Below are positions 10,305 to 20,958 of a stretch of DNA of 64,000 nucleotides, one piece after another. The stretch covers positions 104,105 to 168,104 of the forward strand of contig WNNJ02003697.1 in the NCBI GenBank assembly GCA_012934845.2, written 5' to 3'. The notes under the pieces are model-generated. The model made no database searches, was not told the DNA's origin, and saw only the letters and a program-made list of their open reading frames with translations. The stretch is from Pomphorhynchus laevis. Lineage: Eukaryota > Acanthocephala > Palaeacanthocephala > Echinorhynchida > Pomphorhynchidae. Positions within the stretch are counted from its first letter, which is position 1, and each line of letters begins with the position of its first letter. The position numbers were made by a program, and so were the translations under genes.

Positions 10305-10734
10305 ATATGTTTGATAATATTAAAATGAAAATTAAAATAACAATTATAAAGGGAAAGATCAAATCAATAAAGATTTGTACACAGAACTTACTAAATAAAA
10401 GGATAATTATATAATAACATATATTGATAAATCTAGTAATAAAAGGAAAGATCAAATATAATATTAAATATCAAATAGAATTTTATAAAAGGAGAGATCA
10501 AATTAATAAAGATATGCATTCGGAACTTACTAAATAAAAAGATAACTACATAATAACAACCATTGATGAAGCTAGTAATTAGTTTGTATTTATATGCGAA
10601 AAACTTTATCATAATATACTGATGAAAGTGGTAAATTAAAATGATTTAAATGTAAACACAGCATAGGAGCGTAGTAATTAAAGTTTAGAAACAATTATTA
10701 CGATTTAAAAACAAAAAATTTCTCGACAAGAAAA

Positions 10735-11900
10735 ATAATAATACACCATATACTCTAGGCATCGCGATCCTAGGCGATAAACCAAAGTTCTCTTTCAGAT
10801 AGTCCAAAGCGGCCTTCAGTCAGTTTCGAGATTTGATCTCCCCACCAGTATCGAGGTCTACATCGAGGTCTCTTTCCAGAGAGTCCGGTCTAGAAAACCC
10901 TTCGAGGAAGGCGACCCCTAGACATTCTCAGAACTTGTCCTAGCCACTTCAACTGACTTTCTTCTATTTGAGAAGCAACGTTACTCCTACTACATCCGAA
11001 TGACCGGATTCCTAACCTTATATCTAGGGATAGATCGACAACACTGCAAAAAAACCTCACTTCGGTCGTCTGTATGCAAGATATTATCCTTTCGGTCATA
11101 ACCCACAGCTCATGATCATAGGTTAAGATATAAACGAAGATTGCGTGGTAAACCAAAAGCTTCGCCTGAAGACTTAACTCCCGCTTCCCCACGACAGACC
11201 TGTACAAATAACGTAATTCTGCATACGCTGCGCAGATCCGCTTCTCAATATCCCTGATGTTTCTGTCGTCCCTAAAGAACAATACCCTTAGATACTTAAA
11301 GTCATCCTCTTCAGGAAGAGCATTTCAACAATCTGGGTTGACATGGACCCCTGAATCAGAGACGAACACATAGAGACAATCTTTGAGGTACTAACCAATA
11401 TCTCTGTTGCTTGTCATTCCATTGTAAATCGATCTAGTAGGCATTGCAAGTCATCAGGACACGAATTCAACAAGACAACATCATCTGCAAAAGCTAGAGA
11501 TGGTATCATGATGAAACCGAACCGAAGGCCGACATTCGACAAATCAGCCCGTCTTGTAATTTTGTCCATGCAAAAAAGGAACAAAAGTGGAGACAAAGGA
11601 CAACTGCGACAAAGCACAATGCCTACTGGAAAAATTTCAGACTTCCTATCTAGAACACGAACTCAACTCATACTTTGTTCATACAGAGAAGTAACAGCTA
11701 CCCTAAGATAGTGTGGGACTCCATACTCCCTGTCGGCTTCGGATGTCGATACCTCTTTCGCTGTCTCCGTACAACTGTCCGGTCACACGGCAACCGAAAA
11801 TGAAAACTCATCCATTCAGTGGTGAATTTACCATTGTTCTTTACACTTAGTTTATATTTTGTAAATTTGTTGTTTGTCATTCTCATTGTCTTGGTTTGTT
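10735..11900 (-). pseudogene. Non-LTR RT fragment (Rex1/CR1-like)
   Basis: Minus-strand pieces in order: VPHYLRVAVTSLYEQS (near 11,700), CPLSPLLFLFCMDKITRR and SLAFADDVVLLNS (11,617-11,414), then LLVYHAIFVYILTYDHELW and SQLKWLGQVLRMSRGRLPRR (11,282-10,890). These are RT motifs 4-5 (FADD catalytic box) and the conserved region after the thumb of Rex1/CR1-like LINEs. Two frameshifts and a stop separate them. The upstream endonuclease is absent. Confidence 0.8.
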
Positions 11901-12245
11901 TGTTCAGCTATCTCTCGTTCGCGATATCCTTTAATGATCTAACATCGCTACTGCAAGGAAACAGGCCTCCGTGTCTCTCTTCCGCCTTTTCATTAATTGT
12001 CCAATGTGCCGCTGCAGTCATTGGAAGAATCTTAAATAGTCTATGAAAAGACTATCCCTACGGCCGATACAAGTTAGCCGATTATTTAGCGGTTGATCGG
12101 CTAATGTCGAAAATACGTTGCCTGGGCCGCTCCGTGAAGAAAATAATGTGCAATAGGTGGCATATTAATACTTAATCGATCGGCACCTAGCGCCCGCCTA
12201 GGTGCCACTATGGCAATGACTCATAAAGGTGCCACTTACGAGTTA
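11900..12245. other. Non-coding, with small inverted repeats
   Basis: Contains AGCCGAT and its complement ATCGGCT around 12,073-12,100, and a CACCTAGCGCCCGCCTAGGTG near-palindrome split across 12,184-12,206. No gene recognised. Confidence 0.5.
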
Positions 12246-12495
12246 TTGTCCTATAATGGATAAAAAGGGTATAAAGATTGAATCAGATTATAAAACTACA
12301 CCTATATTATATTAGAATCTGAAATTACATACAAATTCAATAAAATCTTTGTTCAAATGTAGTGATTTCAGATGTACAATAAAGCCACGATCATTATATA
12401 TAATACAAATAAATAAAAACACATTTTAAAAATGTAAGAAATTCGAAATTAATACTAGTATAAGACAATATTTCAGTATTAATTTAACTGTGAAA
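12245..12495 (+). mobile_element. PLE-A copy 6, left fragment
   Basis: Plus-strand sequence from TCCTATAATGGATAAAAAGG onward corresponds to the IMDKKGIKVESD and ILYWNPKLH region of the RT in copy 1, with several substitutions. It stops where the R-G repeat block begins and its continuation appears at 13,290. Confidence 0.7.
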
Positions 12496-13232
12496 TGGAA
12501 GAATGTTATACTGCTACGTGTTTCAATCCTAAACATGTATTCGCAAACTAGTGTTTGAATATCGTCCCGAACCAGTTTTCACACGATCTAACCACTAACA
12601 TCATCCTGTGCTGATGATAGTACTTAGTGAATCTTCAAGGTGCCGACACTGATCACTAGTATTTCAATATGGTGTAATACTTGGATCGTTTATAAAGAAT
12701 CCAGCAAGTCGTTAAAAACTTGCACGTAACTCCTGCTAATTTATAGACTCCTTTCCGGTCTAACACTTTTCAAAATAAATTTCTAGAGCAGGCCATCTAA
12801 TCTGTAAAAAAGTAAGGATGTTATTATGCTATATGCATCAATCCTAAACGTGTGTCTGCAAACTGGTGTACGAATATCGTCACGAACCAGTTACCACATG
12901 ATCTAACCACTAACATCATTTTGTGCTGACGATAGCACTCAGTTAATTTTCAATAATACTAAGTTTAGACAGGTAAGGAGTCTATAAATTCGCAGGAGCT
13001 TCGTTCAATTTATTAACCAATAGCGGTATTCCTTATAGATAATCCAAGTATTACGGAATGTTGAAACGTTATTGCTCAGTGCCGACGCTCTGAAGATCCA
13101 CTGAGTACTATTATCAGTGCAGGACGATTTAGTGGTTAGATCGTGTGGCAACTGGTTCGTGACGATATTCGTAAACTACTTTGCAGATACATGTATAGGA
13201 TTGAAGCACTGAGCAGTATAACATCCTTACAC
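12495..13232. repeat. R-G repeat block: two direct units and one inverted unit
   Basis: Shared unit: TCAATCCTAAAC, then GAATATCGTC, GAACCAGTT, GATCTAACCACTAA and a CTGATGATAG-type block. Direct copies lie at about 12,500-12,700 and 12,820-12,960, an inverted copy at about 13,040-13,232. The block interrupts PLE-A copy 6. Each unit has a CTGAYGATAG motif, but I could not fit a complete hammerhead. Confidence 0.7.
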
Positions 13233-13284
13233 TTCACAAATTAAATGACATGCTCTGGGAATTTATTTCGATTAATTCAAGTGA

Positions 13285-13776
13285 AGAAATTTCAGAACAC
13301 ATAAACAGAATAAATTTTCAAAATATAAAAACTTACGATTTTAGTACGTTATATACAAATTTATATTTAGCTGATTTTAGAAAAGCGTTAGAAAAATTAA
13401 TTAAGTGAACATTCGGAAATAGATAGGAGTTATCATAATTACAATTCCTATTTAACAAAAATTCAACCATCAAGTAAATACATATGGATATAATTGAATA
13501 TATAGAAGCCTTAAATATTTTGATAAATCAAAATTATTTAAAGGTAGGGACAACTATATATAGACAAATTAAAGATGTTCCAATGGGAGGTAATAGTAGC
13601 CTTAATATAGCTGACATATTTTTAAGTATTATAGAATATGAATTCGTTCATAACTGTTTAAAAAATAAATTTAAATTATATAAAGATATGAAATATATGT
13701 TTCGATATATTGTTGATATATGTGTATTTTACTCTAATAATTTTTATTCAATAAGTGAACAAATTTATCCAGGAAG
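13285..13776 (+). mobile_element. PLE-A copy 6, right fragment with RT catalytic region
   Basis: Covers TKGINFQNIN through MGGNSSLNIADIFLS and the catalytic box, here RYIVDICVF (YIVD instead of the YIDD seen in copies 3, 4 and 7, a missense change in the first catalytic Asp). The open frame from 13,484 runs into the LINE-B insertion at about 13,776. Confidence 0.8.
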
Positions 13777-14646
13777 GTGTAACATTTTAGCTAGGACCTT
13801 GAGCTTTGTTGGAGTAGGATTGTATATTCGACCTTTACAGGTAGTCGAAAGGATCGCGGTAGCTTGCGATGAGAGGTAGGAATTAAATTCGGTCAAACTC
13901 TCAATTCCAATTCTGGGGAAGAGTTGGATAGCTGCCTGAAAGAAGGCCACTCTAATAGGGTCAAAGTGAAACCTTCTTTTAAGCAACGTATCGTCCTCTA
14001 GCCGCCAGCGAATTAGGTCATGAGAGGTGGTCTGTTGTTGACGCGACTGCTCGGTGCAAATGGGTTTCAACAACCACATCTTATGTAGCAGTAATATGTC
14101 GAGGAGAGAATTTGTTGTAGAGCAATGAAAGATTGGGGAAGGTGGTTTATGAATAAGATAGTCGATCCTTGCTCTTCGGAGTGCTGCATTAATCCAACGA
14201 CCAGTTCTGTCGTTGAAGTCACCAAGTAACATGTCATAACCGCTCCCCAATATTTGATCCAGGAGGTCACGGTTCTTGTGAATTTCTCCTGGCCGAATAT
14301 AGACATTGGCTATGCTTATACGCTTACCGTTCTTACAAAGTGATATAGCTAAACAAGATAGGGCTGGACAAGAGTAGTTTAATAGGAGGGATGATCTTAA
14401 TGAGCTTTTTACTAGGGTTAAAAGACCTTGAGATGAAGAGGAGTGAGGGGGGGTTATGTAAGGAGTAAAGTGGGTGTATATGTGCTTAGGGATAAATCGA
14501 GTAATATCCTGGGGGAGACGGATAGACCGCGTCTCCTGAAGGACTATAACATCTGCATCTCTACCAGATAGAAGGCTAAGGGCGGAAGCACCTCCCGAAT
14601 TCCACTGAAGGATATTCAGTGAAAAAGGTCCTTGATTACTTCTCAT
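13765..14646 (-). CDS. LINE-B APE-type endonuclease, 5' half of pol
   Basis: The minus-strand ORF of 293 codons opens with the AP-endonuclease start NILQWNSGG, followed by VIVLQET (catalytic Glu about residue 38), NVYIRPG and MLLGDFNDRTGRW (Asp and Asn of the APE site), then SLLDILLLHK and TTSHDLIRW (Ser/His end of the domain). The last 60 residues are the linker toward the RT. The ORF ends where the inverted LINE segment abuts PLE-A6 at about 13,776, so the final residues are chimeric. Its RT half lies in opposite orientation from 15,960. Confidence 0.85.
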   Translation of the reverse strand: MRSNQGPFSLNILQWNSGGASALSLLSGRDADVIVLQETRSIRLPQDITRFIPKHIYTHFTPYITPPHSSSSQGLLTLVKSSLRSSLLLNYSCPALSCLAISLCKNGKRISIANVYIRPGEIHKNRDLLDQILGSGYDMLLGDFNDRTGRWINAALRRARIDYLIHKPPSPIFHCSTTNSLLDILLLHKMWLLKPICTEQSRQQQTTSHDLIRWRLEDDTLLKRRFHFDPIRVAFFQAAIQLFPRIGIESLTEFNSYLSSQATAILSTTCKGRIYNPTPTKLKVLAKMLHLPG

Positions 14647-14680
14647 TGCGTAAGTGTTACCAAAGTGGGACGCCCTCCAC

Positions 14681-15910
14681 CTAGTCGCAACTAGAGGCGG
14701 AAAGGTCGCCTTTACCGCTTCCCGTCACGACAAATTGAGTCGCTTGCCCACGGGCGATATCTTCATTTCCCTCGTAAGCCATAGCCCAGATCGAATCCTT
14801 CCGAGCAAGCTTCAGAGCAGCTATGCTCAGCGCTGACCCGTTTCGTTTCTTAGATTTTGGTGGCTTCTTAATATTGTTAGTCTTCCCAGAAGGAGGAGAA
14901 CGGAAGGATTCCGCTAATTGACCCACCAATTTTTGGACCAATTTTTCAAGTTGAATCATTGATGCCTGATGCTGCATTTCAATAAGTTTAAGAATTTCCG
15001 TATCCGGCATCCTGTCGTCTTTCTTGTTAGACGAGACAGCTTCCACGAAGCTAGTCGGTTTTGCTGTCACACCCCTGTGTCTCTTTTGGTACGCTTTAAA
15101 GATTTTACACTTTTTTGACCATGCGGGGTGCTCACCACCGCAGTTTGCGCAAAATGGCTTACTTTCGCACTTCTCAGGATGTATAGCAGTTGTACCACAC
15201 ACGCTGCACTTATGGGGTAGAGAACAGCCAGCAGACCAATGCCCCCACTGATGGCAATTGTTGCAGTGAGGGTACGTTAGTGAGTCGGTTTCGATTATTG
15301 AAAATCTCAAATTATACCCCATAAAAGGATTGCATGTCGAAATCGATAGTTTTAGAGCTTCATCAACCGGGGCATTGCAGAACGCCACGGGAATGGGGAA
15401 GCCTTTAATCCCTTTTATAAAGCGCACGTTAGAGATTTTGTAATCAGTTTCTAGGGCTGATATATCTTGTTCTGAAATGTATGTGGGCATGTTATTTATC
15501 TTTATTGTTGCCAGGATTGGTTTGGAAGCAATTATACCTTGTTCCGAATGCTCTTTTTTAAAGTAGTCGACGTACGACATTGCCAGATCAGGATCGCAGA
15601 ATGAGATTTTAATCTCAGATTCATAATATTTAATCGCATTGAACAATATCCTTTTTTTAAATCGATCGGCAAAGCCTCTTATAAAAACATTGAACATGTT
15701 CTGCCTTTCCAGAGGCACCAAAAGTCTGATAATCACGAGGTTGGATAATTTTGGTACCGGGAGGAGTTCTCCTTTCGAAATATATTCAAGAGAAGCTAAA
15801 TCTCCACTTACCTCGTTTATTGCATTGGCAGGAAAATTAGTTTTCATTGAGTTCTTTGAACGCTCCGACATGCTAAATTTACTCATTTTTGTTTTTGATT
15901 CGTCACTCAA
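14681..15910 (-). CDS. LINE-B ORF1, Gag-like RNA-binding protein
   Basis: Intact 409-residue frame. The N-terminal half (about 55-215) looks like the RRM/PRE_C2HC region of jockey-type ORF1 proteins, with VRFIKGIKGFPIPVAF. Three CCHC zinc knuckles follow: C216/C219/H224/C229, C235/C238/H244/C248 and C254/C257/H261/C268. A basic tail (KKPPKSKKR about 345-355) ends the recognisable part. The start codon at 15,910 is followed by a polar MSDESKTKMS leader. ORF1 would bind LINE RNA in cytoplasmic particles. The endonuclease ORF lies 34 nt downstream in the same orientation, the normal LINE order. Confidence 0.85.
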   Translation of the reverse strand: MSDESKTKMSKFSMSERSKNSMKTNFPANAINEVSGDLASLEYISKGELLPVPKLSNLVIIRLLVPLERQNMFNVFIRGFADRFKKRILFNAIKYYESEIKISFCDPDLAMSYVDYFKKEHSEQGIIASKPILATIKINNMPTYISEQDISALETDYKISNVRFIKGIKGFPIPVAFCNAPVDEALKLSISTCNPFMGYNLRFSIIETDSLTYPHCNNCHQWGHWSAGCSLPHKCSVCGTTAIHPEKCESKPFCANCGGEHPAWSKKCKIFKAYQKRHRGVTAKPTSFVEAVSSNKKDDRMPDTEILKLIEMQHQASMIQLEKLVQKLVGQLAESFRSPPSGKTNNIKKPPKSKKRNGSALSIAALKLARKDSIWAMAYEGNEDIARGQATQFVVTGSGKGDLSASSCD

Positions 15911-15954
15911 TTTAATAAAGTACGAAATGTAAGCGAAATAAACGGCTTGATAAT

Positions 15955-17465
15955 CAGAATAATAAAATGAAAAAGCAACACCGCCTTGGTGTGACTTCAG
16001 GACTTGAAGAAGGAGAAGTTTGTTTGCTGGAAGGATAGAGCCTTGGTTTGGATTGGTAGCATAGGCCTTGACAAAGTTTTAGAGGAGTCACTTTCCTTAC
16101 ATAATTATGGAGCCACTCAATCTCCCCAACCAATCCTGCCTTAGTGTGACTTCAGGAGTAGGGACTTATCTGTTACAGATATCCTTAACTCCTGAGGACC
16201 ACTCCCGGGCACCTCCAAATCCCACGCGCCACTCACCACTCGTGTCTGTCAGCTTTTGACATACAGTCAGAGAAAGGAGGTCGCCATCACAATGCTATTA
16301 GCCTCCCCGTCTGACATAGCGGACATCAACATCAGCCGTCGAGTTTTTTTTTACCTAAAAAGAGATTAATCACTTGTCCTAAAGATCTGCGGCCCATCTC
16401 GATTCAAAACGCCCTCATATCCATCTACGAGAAAGCGCTTGCGCGTAGAATCCGCATTCATTTATGTAGGCGTAATTTGATCCCACCGAGTTTTTATGGG
16501 TTTGTCAAAGGGCGCTCGGTCCATTTAGCAATTGGTGAAGTGCATCAGTTTTGTCAGGATAATAGTCATCAGCTTGCTGTGACTGTTTTTTTTTGATTTT
16601 TCAGCTGCATTTGACCGGATCTCCATTCCCTTCGTTATCTCCTCTCTCAGGTCCCTCGGGTTGCCTGCGAGAATTGTTAACAGGGTGGAGATATTGCTGT
16701 ACACCAAGCGGTTCTACTATGAAGACGACCCTGATGCGCGTCAGTTCTACCCTATTACGGGTGTACCTCAAGGATCCCCACTTTCTCATATCTTATATCT
16801 TGCTGCATTCATTGTTCTATTCAAGAATTTTAAACGTGATCAACATCTAGTGGTATATGCTGATGATACCACAGCCTTGTTCTCTGGACGCAGGTGCAAA
16901 GATGTAATCTCTGACATCAGCCGTTTCTTTTTAAGATTAAAAGATCAGTTGCCCCCATCCAATCTTATTTTAAACTCCTCTAAATCACAGGTAGTTGTCT
17001 TTAATGGCGTTCCTGCCTCCAAAAAGAAACTTAAGAGACTAGCACTCTCTGCACTCTCCTCCATTTTTCAGCATCAACCACTTCCCATCTTTACGAGTCG
17101 AGTAAAATATCTGGGGTTCACCGTTACGGTGAATTGGTCGGCGAAAGCTGACCTGGATAGACTTAAACGTATCCTGAAGAAAGCTAGGTGGGCTCTGAAA
17201 CGGGCCCAGCATCTGTCACTGAATGGGATAACCCAAGTGCGCCTCTGGGATACTTGGGCTATCTCGGGATTAGTCTTCTTCTCACGAGGACGTCCCCCAG
17301 AACAAATACTAAGGTTTCTCAAGCTCCTCATCTCGAGATTACCAACCATAGTCCGCCTTGACTGGACCCTTAGGTGTGTGAGAGACCCCGAATGGTTCAG
17401 TCATAGGGCGGCGCGCTGGTGTGGCCGAGGGGCTCAGATCCCTCTAGACCTGAGGCCGTGAATAT
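15955..17465 (+). pseudogene. LINE-B RT half, plus strand
   Basis: Starts in the linker before the RT (KREK..CW, SIGLDKVLEESLS, near 16,010-16,110, also present at 40,020-40,110). It then shows the RT with GFVKGRSVH, a T-run frameshift near 16,585, and the open frame 16,661-17,461: GVPQGSPLSHILY (residues 34-46), YADDTTALF catalytic box (66-74), then SRVKYLGF and a C-terminal RLDWTLRCV region. Stops near 16,190-16,360 also break it. With the inverted ORF1/endonuclease at 13.8-15.95 kb it makes nearly one whole LINE. Confidence 0.85.
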
Positions 17466-17790
17466 AAGTTGAAGATTTCAAAATACACGTCGTGAACAGC
17501 TTCTATTTAAAGTTTTCTTTTGCATGTTTTTGTTTCTCAAGTTTTTTATCAATTATATAGTTATTAATAAAACCCTTACTTACTTAAAAAGCAACAAATT
17601 GTTTTAATGCAGTACACTGTTTTAATCTGGCGTTTAGGAAATTACAAAACAATTTTTACGGATTATATAAGTTACTTACTAAAGAAATCCAGACATAAAT
17701 CAAATATCCTCGAGTTAGCTTCAGTAAACGTGCAAATATTAGGCATTTATTAAGAAGAAAATCAACTTTACTGTGATATTAAAAGCACAA
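17466..17790. other. LINE-B 3' tail and AT-rich sequence
   Basis: About 120 bp after the stop end in TTATTAATAAAACCCTTAC, resembling the tail of the 7.9-8.2-kb copy, so the LINE probably ends near 17,600. The remainder is AT-rich with nothing recognised. Confidence 0.5.
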
Positions 17791-17791
17791 A

Positions 17792-18008
17792 CGGTGTAAC
17801 AACAACTTATATTTTATATTTGTACACTAGAAAGTGTCCATGTAAAACATCATTTCTATTTAAAGGAATTTAGTGCCGGAAGCATGATTAAACTGCAATA
17901 CGCATTGCCATGCACAGAGTTCATGAAAAATTCTCTTTGATGATTAAGATTAAGGGTAGTTCCGCTTTTCGAGCTTAAACCACTGTTAAAGCGTGTGTTT
18001 AGATGCTG
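17792..18008 (+). repeat. Diverged, truncated copy of the hammerhead satellite
   Basis: Matches the 35-38-kb unit from GGTGTAACAACAA through TGCCATGCACAGAG and TTTTCGAGCTTAAAC to AAGCGTGTGT, at roughly 80-85% by eye. It stops just before the ribozyme, so the self-cleaving core is absent. Confidence 0.8.
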
Positions 18009-18275
18009 TGTAATAGACCCAGCAGAGATAGAAACAATAATGTTTTATCTACGAGAAACTAAAAGTTACAAGAAAAATAGCGTTATATATCGCCCTTTGC
18101 GTTCGTGTACAGTTTACATAAATCAGGAAGAATCCTACACAATTCTCTTCACATGTCCCCCTGGTCTAAAGACCATTCGTAATCATCTAGGTTTTTTGGA
18201 GGACACCGTTCTTCTTGCTGTCGTAAATTCCACCCTTCGTGCCTTGTTTTATTTTGATCACGCTCGTATAAACTT

Positions 18276-18902
18276 TCAGAAATTTCTTCGGCACCATTCA
18301 AGGGTCTGACATGACTGGTGGTAGGGCACTTGATTGACTTCCACAATATTGCGGGATTCGTCCATTCCTGTGATGGTGCCGACATTCCACGGAGTAGTAC
18401 ATTTGCACTTCGCCGGCTTTACATACACTGATTGACCATTGAGCCTGTTATCAGTTGACGCATCGGGATTGTCGTTTGATTCCACCAACTTTCTCGCGTA
18501 TGTATATTTTTGGTCGGCCGGAGAGAAATCGTTCGTATGTTCTGCTGCCGAATTCTACCAAAATGCGGCTTTTTCTATTGTAATCTTGGCTCTGCTGGTT
18601 ATTCGCTTAATAGTGCGATGAACTCTTTCGACTATACCATTTCCAGAAGGCCTGTTGACGCATCGGTACACAACCTTTGTCCCCCATTCATTGATAACCT
18701 GAACGAATTCGTTTGAGCGGAATGTCCTATCGTTATCTACCAGAAGTTCTGAGGGCCATCCATTTTCGAAGAAGAGTTCGGTAACTTTGCTGAAAATGTC
18801 ACTGACACACTCACTTCTCAAATGTTTCCATGTAGAGAAACGAGATGGACCGCAATCGATAGCTGTCAGGAATAAGGCTCCATTAAAGTGCGTTACATCC
18901 AT
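18276..18902 (-). pseudogene. LTR-retrotransposon integrase core and C-terminus
   Basis: Minus strand: the DDE core opens with MDVTHFNG (first Asp), FLTAIDCGPSRFSTW, LLVDNDRTFRS (second Asp) and NGIVERVHRTIKRI (catalytic Glu); the order and spacing are those of a retroviral-type integrase. After a frame change near 18,550 a DNA-binding tail with GQSVYVKPAKCKCTTPW follows. The CGPSRF/VDND/SGNGIVER signature is typical of gypsy-like elements in parasitic worms and arthropods. No LTR was found. Confidence 0.8.
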
Positions 18903-18923
18903 TACATCTCGTAATACGTAACG

Positions 18924-19658
18924 TTACATCTCGCTTACGCCCAGATGACCCTTGTTCCAAACGATATGGCTTAGGTCAATTGAATTGCATTGATTACACG
19001 TTTTGACAATGTTGATTGCATCTTTCTTGGTGATGGTGAGATCGGGAAATGCTCTTTTGGCCAGGAAGAGGGTTCGGTCAGATACCCAATGATGTCGTCT
19101 GTGGTGATCTAGTAGAATACTTAGGCTGTCCCTCTCAGTCTGTGCAACACTGCAGCACTGCACCGAATCGCTTAACCAATACTTGGGAACTCTAGTCAAT
19201 TCATCGGCTTTATTACAAGTTCCTTGTACGTACTCTATAGACAGCTCTAATCCACATTCTTCACATAAATCGGACAGCAACGACAATCTTCTACGTTTCA
19301 GTCCTGCACTAAGTCCACTAACTTTTATGGGTTTATCCTTCGTTAATAAGGAACGTATCCAAGCACACACTGATGGCGAATCTGACTTGATACGAATTTT
19401 CTCTATGTTCCATTGTAGAGCCAGATTAACCCCTTTAACCACCGCTTCGAGTTCCGTTATATTGATGTGGTTAGCATCGTCTTTCTTCCGAAGCCATGCT
19501 GCGTCTTCGACGACTTTACCGTCTATCTCCAGGCATGCTCCTATAGCGATCGAACTCGCATCACACCAGAGCGTAGCGTCACGCCGATTACTCACAACCC
19601 AATTACCTCCAACAGAATCATTTTGTTCCAATCGCTCCTTGAGTTTCTTTAACTTCAA
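18924..19658 (-). pseudogene. LTR-retrotransposon RNase H and integrase zinc finger
   Basis: A 244-codon frame. RNase H: LWCDASSIAIGACLE (first catalytic Asp), NITELEAVVKGVN (Glu) and RIKSDSPSVCAWI (Asp), then VQGTCNKADELTR. The C-terminal part has the HHCC finger (H..H near HHRRHHW, C..C in CNQCN), which leads into the integrase on the same strand about 20 nt away. The RT that should lie upstream is missing: the frame ends near 19,680 beside a short TA repeat. Confidence 0.8.
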
Positions 19659-19699
19659 AATTGTCGTGTCAGCGATGTCTTGATCCCAATTGTTGTTTA

Positions 19700-20640
19700 A
19701 ATATATATATATATATATTACGAATGTAATAGGAATTGATACAGTGAAAGCTAAATATTTGTTAAATTAAAACATTTCGGTTACTAGCCTTCTCCAGTCA
19801 ACACTTAAAATTATCAGACTTATATCATAAACATCTTCGACATCAGCCCTGGAAGAATTCTTGCTGTTTCTATGTAACTCCTATATTCTTCTTTCTATCG
19901 TTTGTACTCTTAATTTCAATCAAATAGAATGAATAATTGTATAAATTCAGCGTACGATCAGTCCAATCTAGTACTTCTCGCGCTGTTTTCTTTTATAAGT
20001 GTCGGTGATTGGTCCATCCATCAAAATCGTTTTTATTTCGTGTGTGGCGTTTTCGACAATGTGTCGAACTGTACCGTCCGCTACGCTATTTTGTTTTAAC
20101 ATATTCCGTCTTTTATTGTTCGCGCGTACGTATACTGTGTTGATGCCTGTCCGATATATTGTTGTCCGCATACCATAATGTGTTCATATAAATTTCGCAT
20201 TTTGATTTGCAATTGAACCTATCACGAACTTTATATAATAATTTTGTTTGTTCTGACTGAAAGTACGTTAAATCCCACATATACTGGCAACTTTACATTA
20301 ACGATCTCCACATGCACGTGAACCAGTGTTGTGCTGCCCTGTCTTTTAAGTTTAATTGGGAAATAGCAGCGTTAATTTGCTGTTGTATTGAGGAAAGAAG
20401 AAAATTAACTTCAAAGACATATTTTTGTAATTGTCCGTTTTATTTGGCTCGCTAGTATTCTTTACGATTCGCATTCTATCAAGTTTCCGTATTCGATTAA
20501 ATTGTGTTTGGATCCGACGATGTTAAGTCAGATCACATCGTGATCTGCCACGTAGTTGTTTGTATAACATGCAGTCAAATGCAAAAATGTTGGACTGTAT
20601 GACTAATATCACTAATAGGTATATTAGGTTTACGTGCTTT
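19700..20640. other. Mostly unassigned, PLE-like UTR traces
   Basis: Begins with a short (TA) run. Around 19,765-19,800 AAACATTTCGGTTACTAGCCTTCTCCAG resembles untranslated repeats of Penelope elements. A 67-codon minus-strand frame (19,968-20,171) containing VADGTVRHIVENATHE is unrecognised. No other signal. Confidence 0.4.
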
Positions 20641-20944
20641 ATTTCCTGACCAGCTTTTATCATTAAATTCATAATCGCCTAAATGCCGTTCTTAGTCTCA
20701 ATTGATGTGAATAGAAATTCGACATTAACAGTCAATAATTTGCAATCTTTACATATTGTTTTTAAGCTTTCGAAAATATTGATGCACTCGTATGTACTAG
20801 CTACAGCTGAAGGAAAGGATCGTAATAAAGAGTACAATTCGGTATGCAATCAAACGGAGATTTCCTCTGAAAAGCGCCTTAATTATTTATAATGGGACAA
20901 CCGGGTGGTAGTATAATGCTTTTGTGAATCTTCGGCAAGAAATA

Positions 20945-20958
20945 AAGATTACCATGCT
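20945..20958 (+). repeat. Target-site duplication, left
   Basis: AAGATTACCATGCT, identical to 21,597-21,610, flanks the poly(A)-tailed insertion. Confidence 0.8.

Larger units (their letters stand above)
9180..10740 (+). mobile_element. PLE-A copy 2, split by a LINE insertion
   Basis: The plus strand begins in the linker between endonuclease and RT, includes the junction GRKICNYNKEL with UGU at 9374-9376 where copies 1 and 5 have UGA, and continues through ICTHNLELIE. It is interrupted at about 9689 and resumes at about 10,305 with the expected next sequence (TTTGATAATATTAAAATGAAA). A segment is then duplicated (10,310-10,450 against 10,480-10,600). Multiple stops make it a pseudogene. Confidence 0.8.

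Noticed and set aside
12500-13232. R-G repeats as hammerheads
   Set aside because: CTGAYGATAG is present but no GAAA and no stem I pairing around a UH triplet could be found.
14654-15251. Plus-strand ORFs over LINE-B ORF1 (for example 15,024-15,251)
   Set aside because: Shadows of the intact minus-strand ORF1 with its three zinc knuckles.
18439-18716. Plus-strand ORFs over the integrase
   Set aside because: Shadows of the minus-strand integrase with D, D and E motifs.
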